Both the position numbers and the translations under genes were made by a program. 64,000 nt of DNA. Origin: Halarcobacter sp. (GTDB taxonomy: Bacteria; Campylobacterota; Campylobacteria; Campylobacterales; Arcobacteraceae). Location of the stretch: positions 1,736,001 through 1,800,000 of the forward strand of contig NZ_OY780939.1 in the NCBI RefSeq assembly GCF_963675975.1. Reading direction: 5' to 3'. The notes under the pieces were generated by a model. That model searched no databases and was not told the origin of the DNA. It worked only from the letters and a program-made list of their open reading frames with translations. The stretch's first letter is position 1; every line of letters starts with the position of its first letter. Positions 1-8,296 of this stretch are shown in pieces.

Positions 1-4
1 TTTT

Positions 5-574
5 TCAAGCTCTTTGATGTTCATAGTCACTTTTCCATTTTTTATAAGCAACAATTGCTAAAATAGTATATATTAAAAACAAAATAGCTGTTAGATTTAA
101 TCCTTTTTGAATATAAATATAAATTGAAACACTATCAATAACAATCCAATAAATCCAGTTTTCTATAATCTTTTGGGCTAGCATATAAGTTGAAAATATT
201 GCAAATACAGTTGTAAAAGAATCAATATATGCAAAATCAGCATTTGTATAGTTATCCATAAAAAAGCCTAAAATAGTAGAGATACCAGCTAAAACTGTTA
301 TGATTTTTATATTTTTAGATAATCCATAAGAAGAGATTTCTAGCTCTTTTGTTTTGATATTATTTCCATACTTCCATACATACCAACCATATACAGCCAT
401 TACTAAGTAATAGATATTTAAAGCACTATCCATTAGTAATGAAACATCAAAAAATATTATCGAATAAATCAATGTAGAGAAAAATGCAGCAACCCAACAC
501 CATAAACTTTGTTTAATGGCTAAAAGTAAATAAGCTATAGCTAAAATCATAGCTATAGCTTCCCATGTTGTCAT
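5..574 (-). CDS. pnuC: PnuC-type nicotinamide riboside/NMN transporter
   Basis: Inner-membrane transporter of the PnuC family, which takes up nicotinamide riboside for NAD salvage (members also carry other vitamins such as thiamine). The protein is a string of hydrophobic segments with the family's aromatic-rich pattern, for example WCWVAAFFSTLIY near the N-terminus and WIYWIVIDSVSIYIY in the C-terminal half, and has the usual length of about 190 residues. I start it at the ATG at 574 because GGAG lies upstream of it; a longer reading from a TTG at 592 has no ribosome site. It is followed off the window edge by unknown sequence, so the substrate partner gene cannot be seen. Confidence 0.9.
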   Translation of the reverse strand: MTTWEAIAMILAIAYLLLAIKQSLWCWVAAFFSTLIYSIIFFDVSLLMDSALNIYYLVMAVYGWYVWKYGNNIKTKELEISSYGLSKNIKIITVLAGISTILGFFMDNYTNADFAYIDSFTTVFAIFSTYMLAQKIIENWIYWIVIDSVSIYIYIQKGLNLTAILFLIYTILAIVAYKKWKSDYEHQRA

Positions 575-625
575 TAACTTAAATGACTCCAAAATAGTGC
601 TTAAAAAGTTTTCTATTATTTGTCC

Positions 626-1177
626 TTATTTACCTAAAAGTTCAACAATTTTTGGTTCTATATCTTTTGGTTCTGTTACTGAACCATATCTTTGAATAAT
701 TTTACCATTTTTATCTATTAAGAACTTTGTAAAATTCCATTTAATAGCTTCTGTTCCTAAAACTCCAGGAGAATTGCTTTTTAGATATTTGTATAATGGT
801 GTCGCGTCATCACCATTTACATCAACTTTTGAAAACATATCAAAGTTCACTCCAAATGTAAGACTACAAAACTCTTTAATCTCTTCATTAGTACCTGGCT
901 CTTGATTTGCAAACTGATTTGAAGGGAAACCTAAAATCATAAAATCTTCATTTTTATACTTTTCAAAAAGATTTTCCAAACCTTCATATTGACCTGTAAA
1001 CCCACACTTACTAGCTACATTTACTATCAATAAAACTTTGTCTTTATATTTAGACATTGATACCTCTTTCCCATCAATATCCTTAACTGTAAAATCATAT
1101 ATACTCATAGAACTCTCCTTTGCAAAAATAGATGTAGAAAAAATCAAAAACATAAAAAATATTTTTTTAAGTGTCAT
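626..1177 (-). CDS. Exported glutathione-peroxidase-family thiol peroxidase
   Basis: Reduces hydroperoxides with a thiol donor. The first ~19 residues (MTLKKIFFMFLIFSTSIFA) form a signal peptide, so the enzyme should work in the periplasm. The family's catalytic set is visible: Cys in SKCGFTGQYEGL, Gln in FPSNQFANQEPG and Trp in IKWNFTKFLI. The active residue is cysteine, not selenocysteine. Length (183 aa) is normal once the signal is added. Bacterial members usually use thioredoxin-like donors rather than glutathione, so the true reductant here is an inference. It lies 33 bp upstream of pnuC on the same strand, with no evident functional link. Confidence 0.92.
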   Translation of the reverse strand: MTLKKIFFMFLIFSTSIFAKESSMSIYDFTVKDIDGKEVSMSKYKDKVLLIVNVASKCGFTGQYEGLENLFEKYKNEDFMILGFPSNQFANQEPGTNEEIKEFCSLTFGVNFDMFSKVDVNGDDATPLYKYLKSNSPGVLGTEAIKWNFTKFLIDKNGKIIQRYGSVTEPKDIEPKIVELLGK

Positions 1178-1525
1178 TTTAAATCCTTTTTTATAGTTTA
1201 TTATAAAAAAGGATAGGTTTGTATATATTTAAAATCGATTGATAAAGTTTAAGGGTTTTATAATTCATTGTATTTAGTCTATTTTAACAGTCTTTTTAAG
1301 AACTTCTACATAAATATATTATTTAATTTTTCTATATAAATTTCATGCATTTAGCATATCAAATTGTCACTAGTATATTCAAACGTCTATATTTTGTTAA
1401 ACTGTAGCTACTATTTTTCTTTTTACCAATAGTAGAGATTCATTCAATCGGAGTGCATCTTTATCTAACATAAATAAGGATTAAAATGTTATTTAATCCT
1501 TAATATTCTATTTATATAGATAGTT
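1178..1525. other. Non-coding stretch with a degenerate island repeat
   Basis: No credible gene is seen here. Bases 1386-1450 look like a decayed copy of the island repeat: they keep AACTGTAG, then AGTAGAGATTCATTCA in the same order and orientation as the five good copies between 4.1 and 11.1 kb. A 10-bp hairpin follows at 1476-1501. This appears to mark the right-hand (minus-strand downstream) edge of the Rhs/immunity island. Confidence 0.5.
1476..1501 (-). terminator. Hairpin downstream of the 1526-2110 gene
   Basis: AAGGATTAAA, a 6-base loop, then TTTAATCCTT gives a perfect 10-bp stem 24 bp past the stop of the exported protein gene. On the minus strand the following bases are ATTTATG, a weak U-tract, so termination is likely but not certain. 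Confidence 0.5.
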
Positions 1526-2110
1526 CTATTGTTCTTTATCAGTTTGATATATTGTGTTTATCATTTTTGTTGGAATAAGATTTGATTGTTTCATATCTTC
1601 AATAAAACTTTCAGCTACAAATGACCATCCTTTATTATTTTCATCTATAGCTAATATTTTTGAATTTTGGTTAATTTCTATTTTAGAAGTTTTTTCATTA
1701 TAAATTGCAGTAGAGTTTTTAGGTAAAGTTGCCTTAAATATTTCTAAAAACAATTCTATTTTTTCTTTATCCTCACTAGGAGGAACTAATTCAAGTTCTG
1801 CGATGTAATCAATTTGTGTAAAATAACCATTTTTATATTGTTGTATATCTTCTATTTTTTTAACAATTATATTTTTCATTTCAGGTGTTTTATTACTTTG
1901 ATACATTTGCTCAAAAGATGTTGTTAATTGTTCTTTTGAAATTAGTTTAAATACTGGTTCATAAAGAGAATTAATCATTTTAGAAACATCTTTATCTTTC
2001 ATTGCATTAATATATGTATTTAAAGCTTGTTTAACTTCACTAACTTGTGCATTATTTGCAAAACTACTTATACTTAGTAGTAAACTTAATAAGACTAATA
2101 TTTTTTTCAT
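1526..2110 (-). CDS. Exported protein of unknown function
   Basis: I do not recognise the family with certainty. A clear signal peptide (MKKILVLLSLLLSISSFA) precedes a ~175-residue mature domain rich in Lys, Glu and Ile. Its start (VKQALNTYINAMKDKDVSKM) resembles the first helices of NTF2-like or DUF-type secreted domains, where a small helical segment packs on a curved sheet; that is only an impression. It stands alone, with a hairpin after it and 300 bp of AT-rich DNA before it, next to the Rhs/immunity island, so a periplasmic immunity role is possible but unsupported. Confidence 0.6.
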   Translation of the reverse strand: MKKILVLLSLLLSISSFANNAQVSEVKQALNTYINAMKDKDVSKMINSLYEPVFKLISKEQLTTSFEQMYQSNKTPEMKNIIVKKIEDIQQYKNGYFTQIDYIAELELVPPSEDKEKIELFLEIFKATLPKNSTAIYNEKTSKIEINQNSKILAIDENNKGWSFVAESFIEDMKQSNLIPTKMINTIYQTDKEQ

Positions 2111-2412
2111 TTTTATCCTTAATTTTCATATTTATTAAATCCTAAAGAATTAATTTTAATCAAAACGATAGTTAAATAATAATAGTCATTATAATACTAA
2201 TTATTATCTAAATAAATACTTATTTATAATGTATTTTATTATTAATATGAAAAAGTTTGATTTTTTAGTATTTTAGTAACATTTATAAATATTGTATTAA
2301 CTCTAATTTTATTTTGTCAAGCCCATGTCATACAAGGATTGTTACTAAAAAGTTTTGACCTATATACTATTAAGACTATATTATATAAAGATTGTTATAT
2401 AAAAGTATTCAT
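2111..2412. other. AT-rich intergenic stretch, nothing recognised
   Basis: About 300 bases between two minus-strand genes. I see no open frame with a ribosome site, no RNA gene and no copy of the island repeat; it presumably holds the promoter of the exported protein gene at 1526-2110. Confidence 0.5.
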
Positions 2413-3366
2413 TTACTTAGTTAAAAATTTAGAATCTTTTTCTATATCAGGACAGTGTTTATAAATAGGTTCTAAAAATTCATAAAGTAATGGAACTTTA
2501 TCTGGTTCTTGTATTAGAGTTTTATTTTCAAAAACAGTTGTTACTGTCGGTTCATTCATAAGTGGATGAGAGAACTCTTTTGGATTATCTAAGCCTTGTT
2601 TTTCTCTAAATTTAAGCCATGCTAAAACTTCAAAAGGGAAAAGTAAAAGAATAGGTATTTCAAGATATAACGCCTTTTCTTCACTATTTCTTCCAGTAGT
2701 TTCTAAATGTGCATCACATAAAATATAGATATATTTATCTACTTCATTTAAATTTGTAGTATCCCAGTTTTTTAGTACTATATCATAGGGATAAAACTCT
2801 TTTGGATAAAAAGCTCTTCGTTTGTTTATTTCATAAGCTGATATTTTACTATAAAGTTCAATTAGAAACCATGCTTGTAATGCCCTAGCATTTCCTCTTC
2901 TAATAATACAAGCTTTAGCATTTAAAGAATCAATTAAATCTTTTCCCATCAGTTCAACCTTATCCCATTGCGAAGCTATAATATTACTAGCAAAGAAGTT
3001 AGCTGAACGTTGCATTTCAAGATAAGGAATACCTTGTAAACATTGACAACCTTTAGAAGTTTCATGAATAGTTAGATAACTATAGTATGCATATAAAGAA
3101 AAATATTCAAAGAATTTTTCTTTATTATTTTGTGTAGTTAAAAAGTATGTAGCTCTATCAAATGAATATACTGCAAGTGAATCAAATCCTAACATAAAAG
3201 CATTTTCAGAAAAATCATCTTTATATGCATATAAAAAGTCAGATATAGCACCTCTTTGAATAAAGCCACTTTCTAAGAAATTAGAAGCATAAAGCCAATC
3301 TTTTTCTTCTATGTATTGTTGTTCTAATTTATTTTTGTATTGGGTTATTTTAGGATTATTATTCAT
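2413..3366 (-). CDS. Candidate polymorphic-toxin immunity protein
   Basis: Cytosolic, mostly helical protein of about 317 residues without signal peptide or membrane segment. I do not recognise the family firmly; the alternating helices with many Tyr/Phe (for example FFEYFSLYAYYSYL) and the C-terminal HPLMNEPT motif are like the large helical immunity proteins paired with Rhs/CDI toxins. I place the start at the ATG at 3366, which has GAGG upstream and overlaps the preceding gene by only 8 bp; a start at 3402 would lack a ribosome site. It is the second gene behind the Rhs tip at 3869-4126, the usual immunity position. Confidence 0.55.
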   Translation of the reverse strand: MNNNPKITQYKNKLEQQYIEEKDWLYASNFLESGFIQRGAISDFLYAYKDDFSENAFMLGFDSLAVYSFDRATYFLTTQNNKEKFFEYFSLYAYYSYLTIHETSKGCQCLQGIPYLEMQRSANFFASNIIASQWDKVELMGKDLIDSLNAKACIIRRGNARALQAWFLIELYSKISAYEINKRRAFYPKEFYPYDIVLKNWDTTNLNEVDKYIYILCDAHLETTGRNSEEKALYLEIPILLLFPFEVLAWLKFREKQGLDNPKEFSHPLMNEPTVTTVFENKTLIQEPDKVPLLYEFLEPIYKHCPDIEKDSKFLTK

Positions 3367-3859
3367 TTGGAACCAAGCCTCGGTAATTGATTTCTTTATC
3401 ATATAAAGTTAATGATATTCTTTTTAATGTATTAAAGCTTTGATCATCAAAATTACAACCTAAAAAATATTTTTTTTCTCCATCATCCAATAGCCAAGTC
3501 AATCTTGTATCATCATATTTATTTGTATAATCAGCTTTTTTACCTATTTTTTTACTTATAGTTTCATAATTATCACCTATTTCTAAGTTAAAAGGTAACT
3601 TAATAGTTGTTTCATCATTGAATACAATTTGATTAAGCCAAAGATTCCCTTCTCCTGCATGTTCTTTTTGTTTTGGTGTTAGACAATCAGTTTCAAACAT
3701 CATTTCCAAGCCATAATCTTTTAAAGTAACAAATACATAAGACTGTTCAGGGTTATACACAGGTCTTTCTTCTCCAAACTCTTCTAACATATCTATTATT
3801 TTCTCATCCCACTCAGGTAGACTTAAAAGTTCTATCATATTATTTCCATCTAGTTTCAT
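3359..3859 (-). CDS. Candidate immunity protein behind an Rhs tip
   Basis: A 166-residue acidic, soluble protein of unrecognised family (starts MKLDGNNMIELLSLPEWDEK). AAAGGA sits 5 bp before the ATG. It starts 9 bp after the stop of the Rhs tip reading frame at 3869-4126, exactly where an immunity gene sits behind an Rhs toxin, and overlaps the next gene. Residues 90-150 (LEIGDNYETISKKIGKKADY onward) look like a small beta-sheet domain. Function as an immunity protein is inferred from position only; its cognate toxin domain seems to have been lost. Confidence 0.55.
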   Translation of the reverse strand: MKLDGNNMIELLSLPEWDEKIIDMLEEFGEERPVYNPEQSYVFVTLKDYGLEMMFETDCLTPKQKEHAGEGNLWLNQIVFNDETTIKLPFNLEIGDNYETISKKIGKKADYTNKYDDTRLTWLLDDGEKKYFLGCNFDDQSFNTLKRISLTLYDKEINYRGLVPNE

Positions 3860-3868
3860 TCTTTTCCT

Positions 3869-4126
3869 TTATTTACAATTTTGATTTTCATTTATTTTAT
3901 TTTTTAGAAACTTATCATAATCTTCTTTTCCCATCTCTTCAAGCCCTTTTTTAATCTTTTCTTTACAAAAGTTATAACCCCCAGACATAAACTCTATTGG
4001 GTCTTTTGAAAGAAACCTATGTGAAGTAGGGTCATAGTATCTAGCTCTGTAATAGTAAAGATCATGAGAGTCAAACTCTCTTCCTGTATAACAATATGGA
4101 TTGTATGTTTCTACAGTTTTTATGCA
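3869..4126 (-). pseudogene. Orphan Rhs core tip without a toxin domain
   Basis: An 85-codon open frame with no start codon that begins directly after an in-frame TAG inside the island repeat. It encodes the end of the Rhs repeat-associated core: YNPYCYTGREFDSHDLYYY, then RARYYDPTSHRFLSKDPIEF and MSGGYN. After the core only about 33 residues follow (to NENQNCK), too short for any known Rhs toxin, and the usual YRYVGNNP-type junction is missing. This is therefore a displaced tip whose toxin has been deleted. Two candidate immunity genes follow immediately. The DNA of the core part is nearly identical to the tip at 10.7-10.9 kb. Confidence 0.85.
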
Positions 4127-4398
4127 CTAGCATATTAACATAATATTTATTATAAATAATTTGTTATATTATTTGAAAATATCAATTTAAAAGTACTATA
4201 AAATATAAATTTCTTACACTATTAATAAGATTTAGGAGAGATTTTTATAAAGTGTAGTTTCAATCTCCAATGTAGTTTGTAATAAACTTTAACTTTAGTG
4301 AGGTCTCCAACTTTGTTATAACTGTAGTTATGGTTTTCAGTTTATTAAAAGTGGAGATTCATTCACTGTGTGGGTGTGATTCTGGGGGGTGTGATTCT
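4127..4398 (-). repeat. Island repeat copy 2 (type A, full length)
   Basis: About 270 bp: an AT-rich leader next to the Rhs tip, a middle block (type A, shared with the copy at 5.1 kb) and a conserved end with an imperfect dyad at 4304-4357 whose outer arms are TCTCCA and TGGAGA. The GTGTGATTCT end is doubled here. In minus-strand reading order the dyad comes first and the Rhs tip last. Confidence 0.85.
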
Positions 4399-4451
4399 TA
4401 ATTTCCTTTTTTTGAGAAGTTTTCTAAAAATTGTTTTAATTTATCTGACAT
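4398..4451 (-). pseudogene. 17-codon scrap at a repeat boundary
   Basis: ATG-started frame MSDKLKQFLENFSKKGN ends exactly where the island repeat begins. It reads like a fragment of a real helical protein but has no good ribosome site. It may be the remnant of an earlier gene that recombination at the repeat removed. Low confidence that it is expressed. Confidence 0.3.
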
Positions 4452-4488
4452 TAGTATTCTTTAAATCTTCACGTTTATGCCCATTTTA

Positions 4489-5076
4489 TCAAGCATTTTT
4501 TTGTACTTCTTTATGATTTTGTTGCATCTCTTCTTCACTCATTGGTTCAACTTCCTCTTGTTGTAGTGGTGGAGTCCATTTTGCATCTAGCTCTTTATTA
4601 AAAAATGCGTAGAATTCATCTATCGGGCTATCTCCTAACATATCTGATTCTTCAATATTATTAATGGCATTTTGCATATCTTCTTTAGTTAAATATTTTT
4701 TAGCCAATGGAAAAACAACTGTCTCTAACTCTTCTTGAGTTAATTCTCTTGCATACCATTCATCTAGCCATGAAGAAAAGTATAAACCGAACTCTTCTCC
4801 CCAAGCCTTAATATATAGTCTTAAACTTGAAAACAATCCTTCATAATATACTTGGAAGCTTATTGTATTTAAAATATTTTTAACAGTTTCATCTACTCCT
4901 TCTATTTCTATGGATAAGCACTCAATTAATGTTCGAACCACACGTACATCATTAGTACCTTCAGCTATTTTAAGCAATTCATTAATTCTGTAAAACTCTT
5001 CTCTGGTATTGTCATATTGTTTGTTATATAAATGTAATAACTCATTTGCCCATTCTTGTGTATATCTAAAACTCAT
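4489..5076 (-). CDS. Unknown cytosolic protein, candidate immunity
   Basis: A 195-residue, acidic, helical protein with no signal peptide (start MSFRYTQEWANELLHLYNKQ, with AAAAGGA before the ATG). I do not recognise the family. The C-terminus is a charged Glu/Gln-rich tail. It stands as a single gene between two copies of the island repeat, so it forms its own cassette. In polymorphic-toxin loci such single small genes are usually immunity genes kept after loss of the toxin; that is the only basis for the suggestion. Confidence 0.55.
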   Translation of the reverse strand: MSFRYTQEWANELLHLYNKQYDNTREEFYRINELLKIAEGTNDVRVVRTLIECLSIEIEGVDETVKNILNTISFQVYYEGLFSSLRLYIKAWGEEFGLYFSSWLDEWYARELTQEELETVVFPLAKKYLTKEDMQNAINNIEESDMLGDSPIDEFYAFFNKELDAKWTPPLQQEEVEPMSEEEMQQNHKEVQKNA

Positions 5077-5121
5077 CTTTTTTCCTTTTATATAAATATA
5101 TCACTCACTCTTTCCTATATG

Positions 5122-5293
5122 AATTTCTTACACTATTCATAAGATTTAGGAGAGATTTTTATAAAGTGTAGTTTCAATCTCCAATGTAGTTTGTAATAAA
5201 CTTTAACTTTAGTGAGGTCTCCAACTTTGTTATAACTGTAGTTACAGTTTTAGTTTATTAAAAGTGGAGATTCTTTCACAGGGATGTGATTCT
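5122..5293 (-). repeat. Island repeat copy 3 (type A)
   Basis: About 170 bp sharing the middle block with copy 2 and the conserved end; the dyad is at 5218-5270. The AT-rich leader and Rhs core part are absent. It lies between the genes at 4489-5076 and 5318-6091. Confidence 0.85.
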
Positions 5294-5317
5294 AAATCAT
5301 TTATAAAAGATACAGAA

Positions 5318-6091
5318 TTAAGATTTTTTACTACCATAACGATTATCTAGCATATTTAGTAGCTTTTCATATGAATTTTTATCTTGATGTATACTCAAAG
5401 TATTATTTATATCAGAAAATAACATTTCAATATCGTTAAAATAATTTATGTCTTCAAAAGGAACTAAAAAGTATTCATTTATAAAATCAATATCTTTTTT
5501 ATAAATATCTATATTAAACTCTATATTGAAAATATTAGTTAATATATTATAAAAAGAACTTTGATTCATATTTTCTAATCCTAAATCTTGTAGTGATATT
5601 ATATTGTTGACTTTTTCAATTAAAAGATTATTTTTATATGACCAGTAAAGAAACAGTCCTCTTTCCCATCCATCATAAGTAAATTCTATTGCAATATTGT
5701 CATTGTTTTCTAAATCAAAACTATACTTTGAAATAGGTTTTATACTATGAATAGTTTCTTCAAGTGTTGATTCTAAAATATAAACTTTAAATAAATTTTT
5801 TATTTTTTTATTTTTATCAACACTACTTATAATATCAATACATTCTTCATAATTTGCATACTTTTGTAAAGAAAACAAATCTTCATTTGCTAGTTTAATT
5901 GGAATATCAATCAACCATATATCATCATATTCCCATGCAATCTGAACTGTATTACTTTTTTCTGTTTTCATTTGAAAAAATGAAGCTTTTTCAGAAGATA
6001 AATCATAAAATTCTTTTATTACTTTTTCTAAAGATAAAGTTTCATCCTCTAAACTATAATCAAACTCTTCATCATATAGTGATATTTTCAT
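5318..6091 (-). CDS. Unknown cytosolic protein, candidate immunity
   Basis: A 257-residue, very acidic protein rich in Asp, Asn and Ile, without membrane segments. Family not recognised. It has an AAGGAG ribosome site and its ATG overlaps the stop of the upstream HEAT-like gene by ATGA, so both are translated as a pair. The composition (an N-terminal half with mixed beta pattern, such as NTVQIAWEYDDIWLIDIPI, then a helical C-terminal half) is common in immunity proteins, but this is not specific. It forms a cassette with its neighbour between two island repeats. Confidence 0.55.
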   Translation of the reverse strand: MKISLYDEEFDYSLEDETLSLEKVIKEFYDLSSEKASFFQMKTEKSNTVQIAWEYDDIWLIDIPIKLANEDLFSLQKYANYEECIDIISSVDKNKKIKNLFKVYILESTLEETIHSIKPISKYSFDLENNDNIAIEFTYDGWERGLFLYWSYKNNLLIEKVNNIISLQDLGLENMNQSSFYNILTNIFNIEFNIDIYKKDIDFINEYFLVPFEDINYFNDIEMLFSDINNTLSIHQDKNSYEKLLNMLDNRYGSKKS

Positions 6092-6804
6092 AATAGCTCC
6101 TTTTCTAAAAATTTTAATGTTTTTGGTTTTGCTTTTTCTATATTACCAGACTTTACACCTCTCATTGATTCTTTTATTCCAAATTTCTTTTCGACCAAGT
6201 CTTGTATGCATGCAATTAAAGCTTGAACTATCTTTTCTTCAGTTTCTATTTTTAAAGAGGTGTAATATAATTTTAAAATATCGTTTTTTAAATCAGCTTG
6301 TTTATAAAAAATTTGCCTAAGTGCTGTAGCAGAATATAAACGTAACTGATCATTCTCATTAGATAGAAGTTCCTTTTCTAGTATTGAAATCTCTTTCTTT
6401 CCTCCAATCCAACCTAAGACAATTATTCCATAATATTCATTTGTATAGCTTTCTTTTTTATCAATAAACTCAATAGCAACCTTTCTGATTTTTTCCTTAT
6501 CACATTCATCTAAAGGTTTCCAAGCACCTAAAATAAATAGTGTTTCCGCTTTTAGTTCTTGATTTGTTTCAGTTTTTAATTTATCTAATAAAAAGTACTT
6601 TGCTCTTTCATCATGATCATTAAATGATGCTCTAATAGCTTTAAATACTTCTAAATTATCTTTATTTGATAATATCTTATAATGAAAAGCTATTACATCA
6701 GGATCGTTATTTTTAGACATATTATTAACAAATTTAATTTCTCTATCTGGCTCGTAGTTTACTAAGAGTTCATTATATTCTTTTTTTAAATCTTTTAAAT
6801 TCAT
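6088..6804 (-). CDS. HEAT-repeat-like protein, candidate immunity
   Basis: 238 residues made of repeated helix pairs. Segments such as AETLFILGAWKPLDE, YYGIIVLGWIGGKKEISILE and LRLYSATALRQIFYKQADL have the spacing and Ala/Leu/Gly pattern of HEAT repeats. HEAT-like solenoids serve as immunity proteins in many Rhs and contact-dependent inhibition loci, and here the gene sits behind an island repeat in the place where a toxin tip would be followed by immunity. It is the first gene of a two-gene cassette, coupled by ATGA to the gene at 5318-6091. The repeat call is by eye. Confidence 0.65.
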   Translation of the reverse strand: MNLKDLKKEYNELLVNYEPDREIKFVNNMSKNNDPDVIAFHYKILSNKDNLEVFKAIRASFNDHDERAKYFLLDKLKTETNQELKAETLFILGAWKPLDECDKEKIRKVAIEFIDKKESYTNEYYGIIVLGWIGGKKEISILEKELLSNENDQLRLYSATALRQIFYKQADLKNDILKLYYTSLKIETEEKIVQALIACIQDLVEKKFGIKESMRGVKSGNIEKAKPKTLKFLEKELL

Positions 6805-6906
6805 TTTATTTACCTTTATTTTTTAGTACCTATGATATTGATCTCCACAATTTGAGTTTTCATATTGTCTGCTACATCTAATGTCCTTTTAGCTTATAGA
6901 GTTTTT

Positions 6907-7163
6907 TATGCTCTAGCATATTAACATAATATTTATTATAAATAATTTATTATATTATTTGTAAGTATCAATTTAAAAGTTCTGTAAAATATAAATTTCT
7001 TACATTATTTATAATATGTATGAGAAGTATTTAAAGTTGAGTTCTAATCTTTGATATAGTTGTCATAAACTTTAACTTTAGTGAGGTCTCCAACTTTGTT
7101 ATAACTGTAGTTACAGTTTTCAGTTTATTAAAAGTGGAGATTCATTTACAGGGGTGTGATTCG
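6907..7163 (-). repeat. Island repeat copy 4 (type B, full length)
   Basis: About 255 bp with the AT-rich leader, a type B middle block (shared with the copy at 10.9-11.1 kb, different from type A) and the dyad at 7087-7140. The leader ends in TTTTTTATGCTCTAGCAT as beside the Rhs tips, but here no Rhs core follows. About 100 bp of non-coding sequence (6805-6906) separates it from the HEAT-like gene. Confidence 0.85.
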
Positions 7164-7292
7164 TGTCATTCTGGTAGTAGTGTATGTTGTTACTACTGTC
7201 TCTATTTGTACAACAGGTGTAAATACAAACTGTTCGTATACATAGGTAGTTGAATTATTATTACGTTTTTCACTTAGATAAAGATAAAGGAG
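7146..7292 (-). pseudogene. Rhs core fragment running into a repeat
   Basis: A start-less 48-codon frame between a TGA and the TAA inside the island repeat. Residues about 7-31 (SEKRNNNSTTYVYEQFVFT, then PVVQIE) match the Rhs core segment that reads TTYxYEPxSFxPLxQxE in intact proteins. After this the frame turns into low-complexity Thr/Val and ends in the repeat's own RITP coding. This is a third broken piece of an rhs gene, from a more upstream part of the core than the two tips. Confidence 0.55.
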
Positions 7293-7362
7293 TCAGTTAT
7301 AACTACAACTATATTTATATTTTCTTTGTTTTTCGTTAAGGTAAATAATTTTTACCAATGAC

Positions 7363-7731
7363 CTATTTTAACTTATTCATCAAGATTGATATTTTACTTT
7401 CTAAATCATCTATCTTCTCATCACAAATCATAAAAATAGTTTCAGAGTCTATATCTATATAGTGATGAGTTATTATCTCTCTTGTTTTTATGATATTGCT
7501 CCAATATCTTTTATCAGCAACTTCTAACAAGAACTCTCTATCTCTTTTATCTATATTTTTTAATGCTTCACCAATCGATTGTAATCTCATAGAAATAGAG
7601 TCCAATTTAATCATACCATCTTTACTATGCATGAAATCATCACTACTGGTAATACCCTCAAATCTATCTTTTATCATCTCTATACTATCTAGGATAAATT
7701 TTAATAGTTCTTGGTTGTTTGTCTTATCCAT
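7363..7731 (-). CDS. hepT: HepT-family toxin (HEPN ribonuclease)
   Basis: A 122-residue HEPN-fold protein of the HepT group, the toxin half of the HepT/MntA system. The family's active-site motif R-x4-H-x-Y is present as TREIITHHYIDID near residue 84-96. It overlaps the upstream mntA by 8 bp, the standard antitoxin-first order. Known HepT toxins cleave or are silenced by AMPylation of the motif tyrosine by MntA. It lies inside the Rhs/immunity island between two repeats but is a self-contained unit. Confidence 0.88.
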   Translation of the reverse strand: MDKTNNQELLKFILDSIEMIKDRFEGITSSDDFMHSKDGMIKLDSISMRLQSIGEALKNIDKRDREFLLEVADKRYWSNIIKTREIITHHYIDIDSETIFMICDEKIDDLESKISILMNKLK

Positions 7732-8014
7732 AAATTACATCTTTTTGTATATTTGAGATGATGACCTTATTATTGTTTTTATGCTTATGGAATAAGTCTA
7801 TTTTTTTATGATAAAGCTCTTCTAGGTAATTCCAAAGCCCTGCAAGATTGTCAAATGTTTTATGTTTAAACTCTACATAAATATCTATATCACTATCTTC
7901 AGTTTGCTTACCTTTTGCATAGCTACCAAATAAGCCTATCTTATCAACTTCAAAGTTTTGTTCTATATAACTTTTATTTTTAGATAATTCATTTAATATT
8001 TCATCTTTAGTCAT
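7724..8014 (-). CDS. mntA: MntA-family nucleotidyltransferase antitoxin
   Basis: A 96-residue minimal nucleotidyltransferase. The signature GS-x10-DxD is visible as GLFGSYAKGKQTEDSDIDIY, about residues 27-46. In studied pairs the enzyme adds AMP to a tyrosine of HepT and so blocks the toxin. I start it at the ATG at 8014 because GGAG lies 6 bp upstream; the ATG at 8026 would place GGAG inside the coding region and has no site of its own. It is translationally coupled to hepT downstream. Confidence 0.88.
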   Translation of the reverse strand: MTKDEILNELSKNKSYIEQNFEVDKIGLFGSYAKGKQTEDSDIDIYVEFKHKTFDNLAGLWNYLEELYHKKIDLFHKHKNNNKVIISNIQKDVIYG

Positions 8015-8136
8015 TACAAGCTCCATATATAACTAAGCATAAATCAAATCTCTATGTATTATCTCTAAAAAAAGAGGCTTGATATTTTTGTGTTACCTTA
8101 TTATATCAACTTTTTTATAATTTACAAATACTCGTT

Positions 8137-8205
8137 CTATTTATCTTCTTTGGTTTCAAGATATTTTTGCTTTAGTTTTTCTAAAAGTTCATTTACATAA
8201 GGCAA
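8137..8205 (-). pseudogene. C-terminal gene scrap fused to a repeat
   Basis: An open frame that continues from the repeat copy at 8206-8296 ends with LPYVNELLEKLKQKYLETKE plus DK and a TAG stop. It looks like the last helix of a real protein, cut off by the repeat. No start codon or ribosome site is present. It parallels the 17-codon scrap at 4398-4451: gene pieces joined exactly at repeat ends. Confidence 0.35.
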
Positions 8206-8296
8206 CTCTAGTGAGGTCTCCAACTTTGTTATAACTGTAGTTATAGTTTTCAGTTTACAAAAAGTGGAGATTTATTCACTGTGTGGGTGTGATTCT
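8206..8296 (-). repeat. Island repeat copy 5 (core only)
   Basis: Only the conserved ~90-bp end of the repeat, with the dyad at 8217-8270. It overlaps the 3' end of the ankyrin gene: the last codons of that gene (RITPTQ and stop) are written in repeat sequence. Confidence 0.85.
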
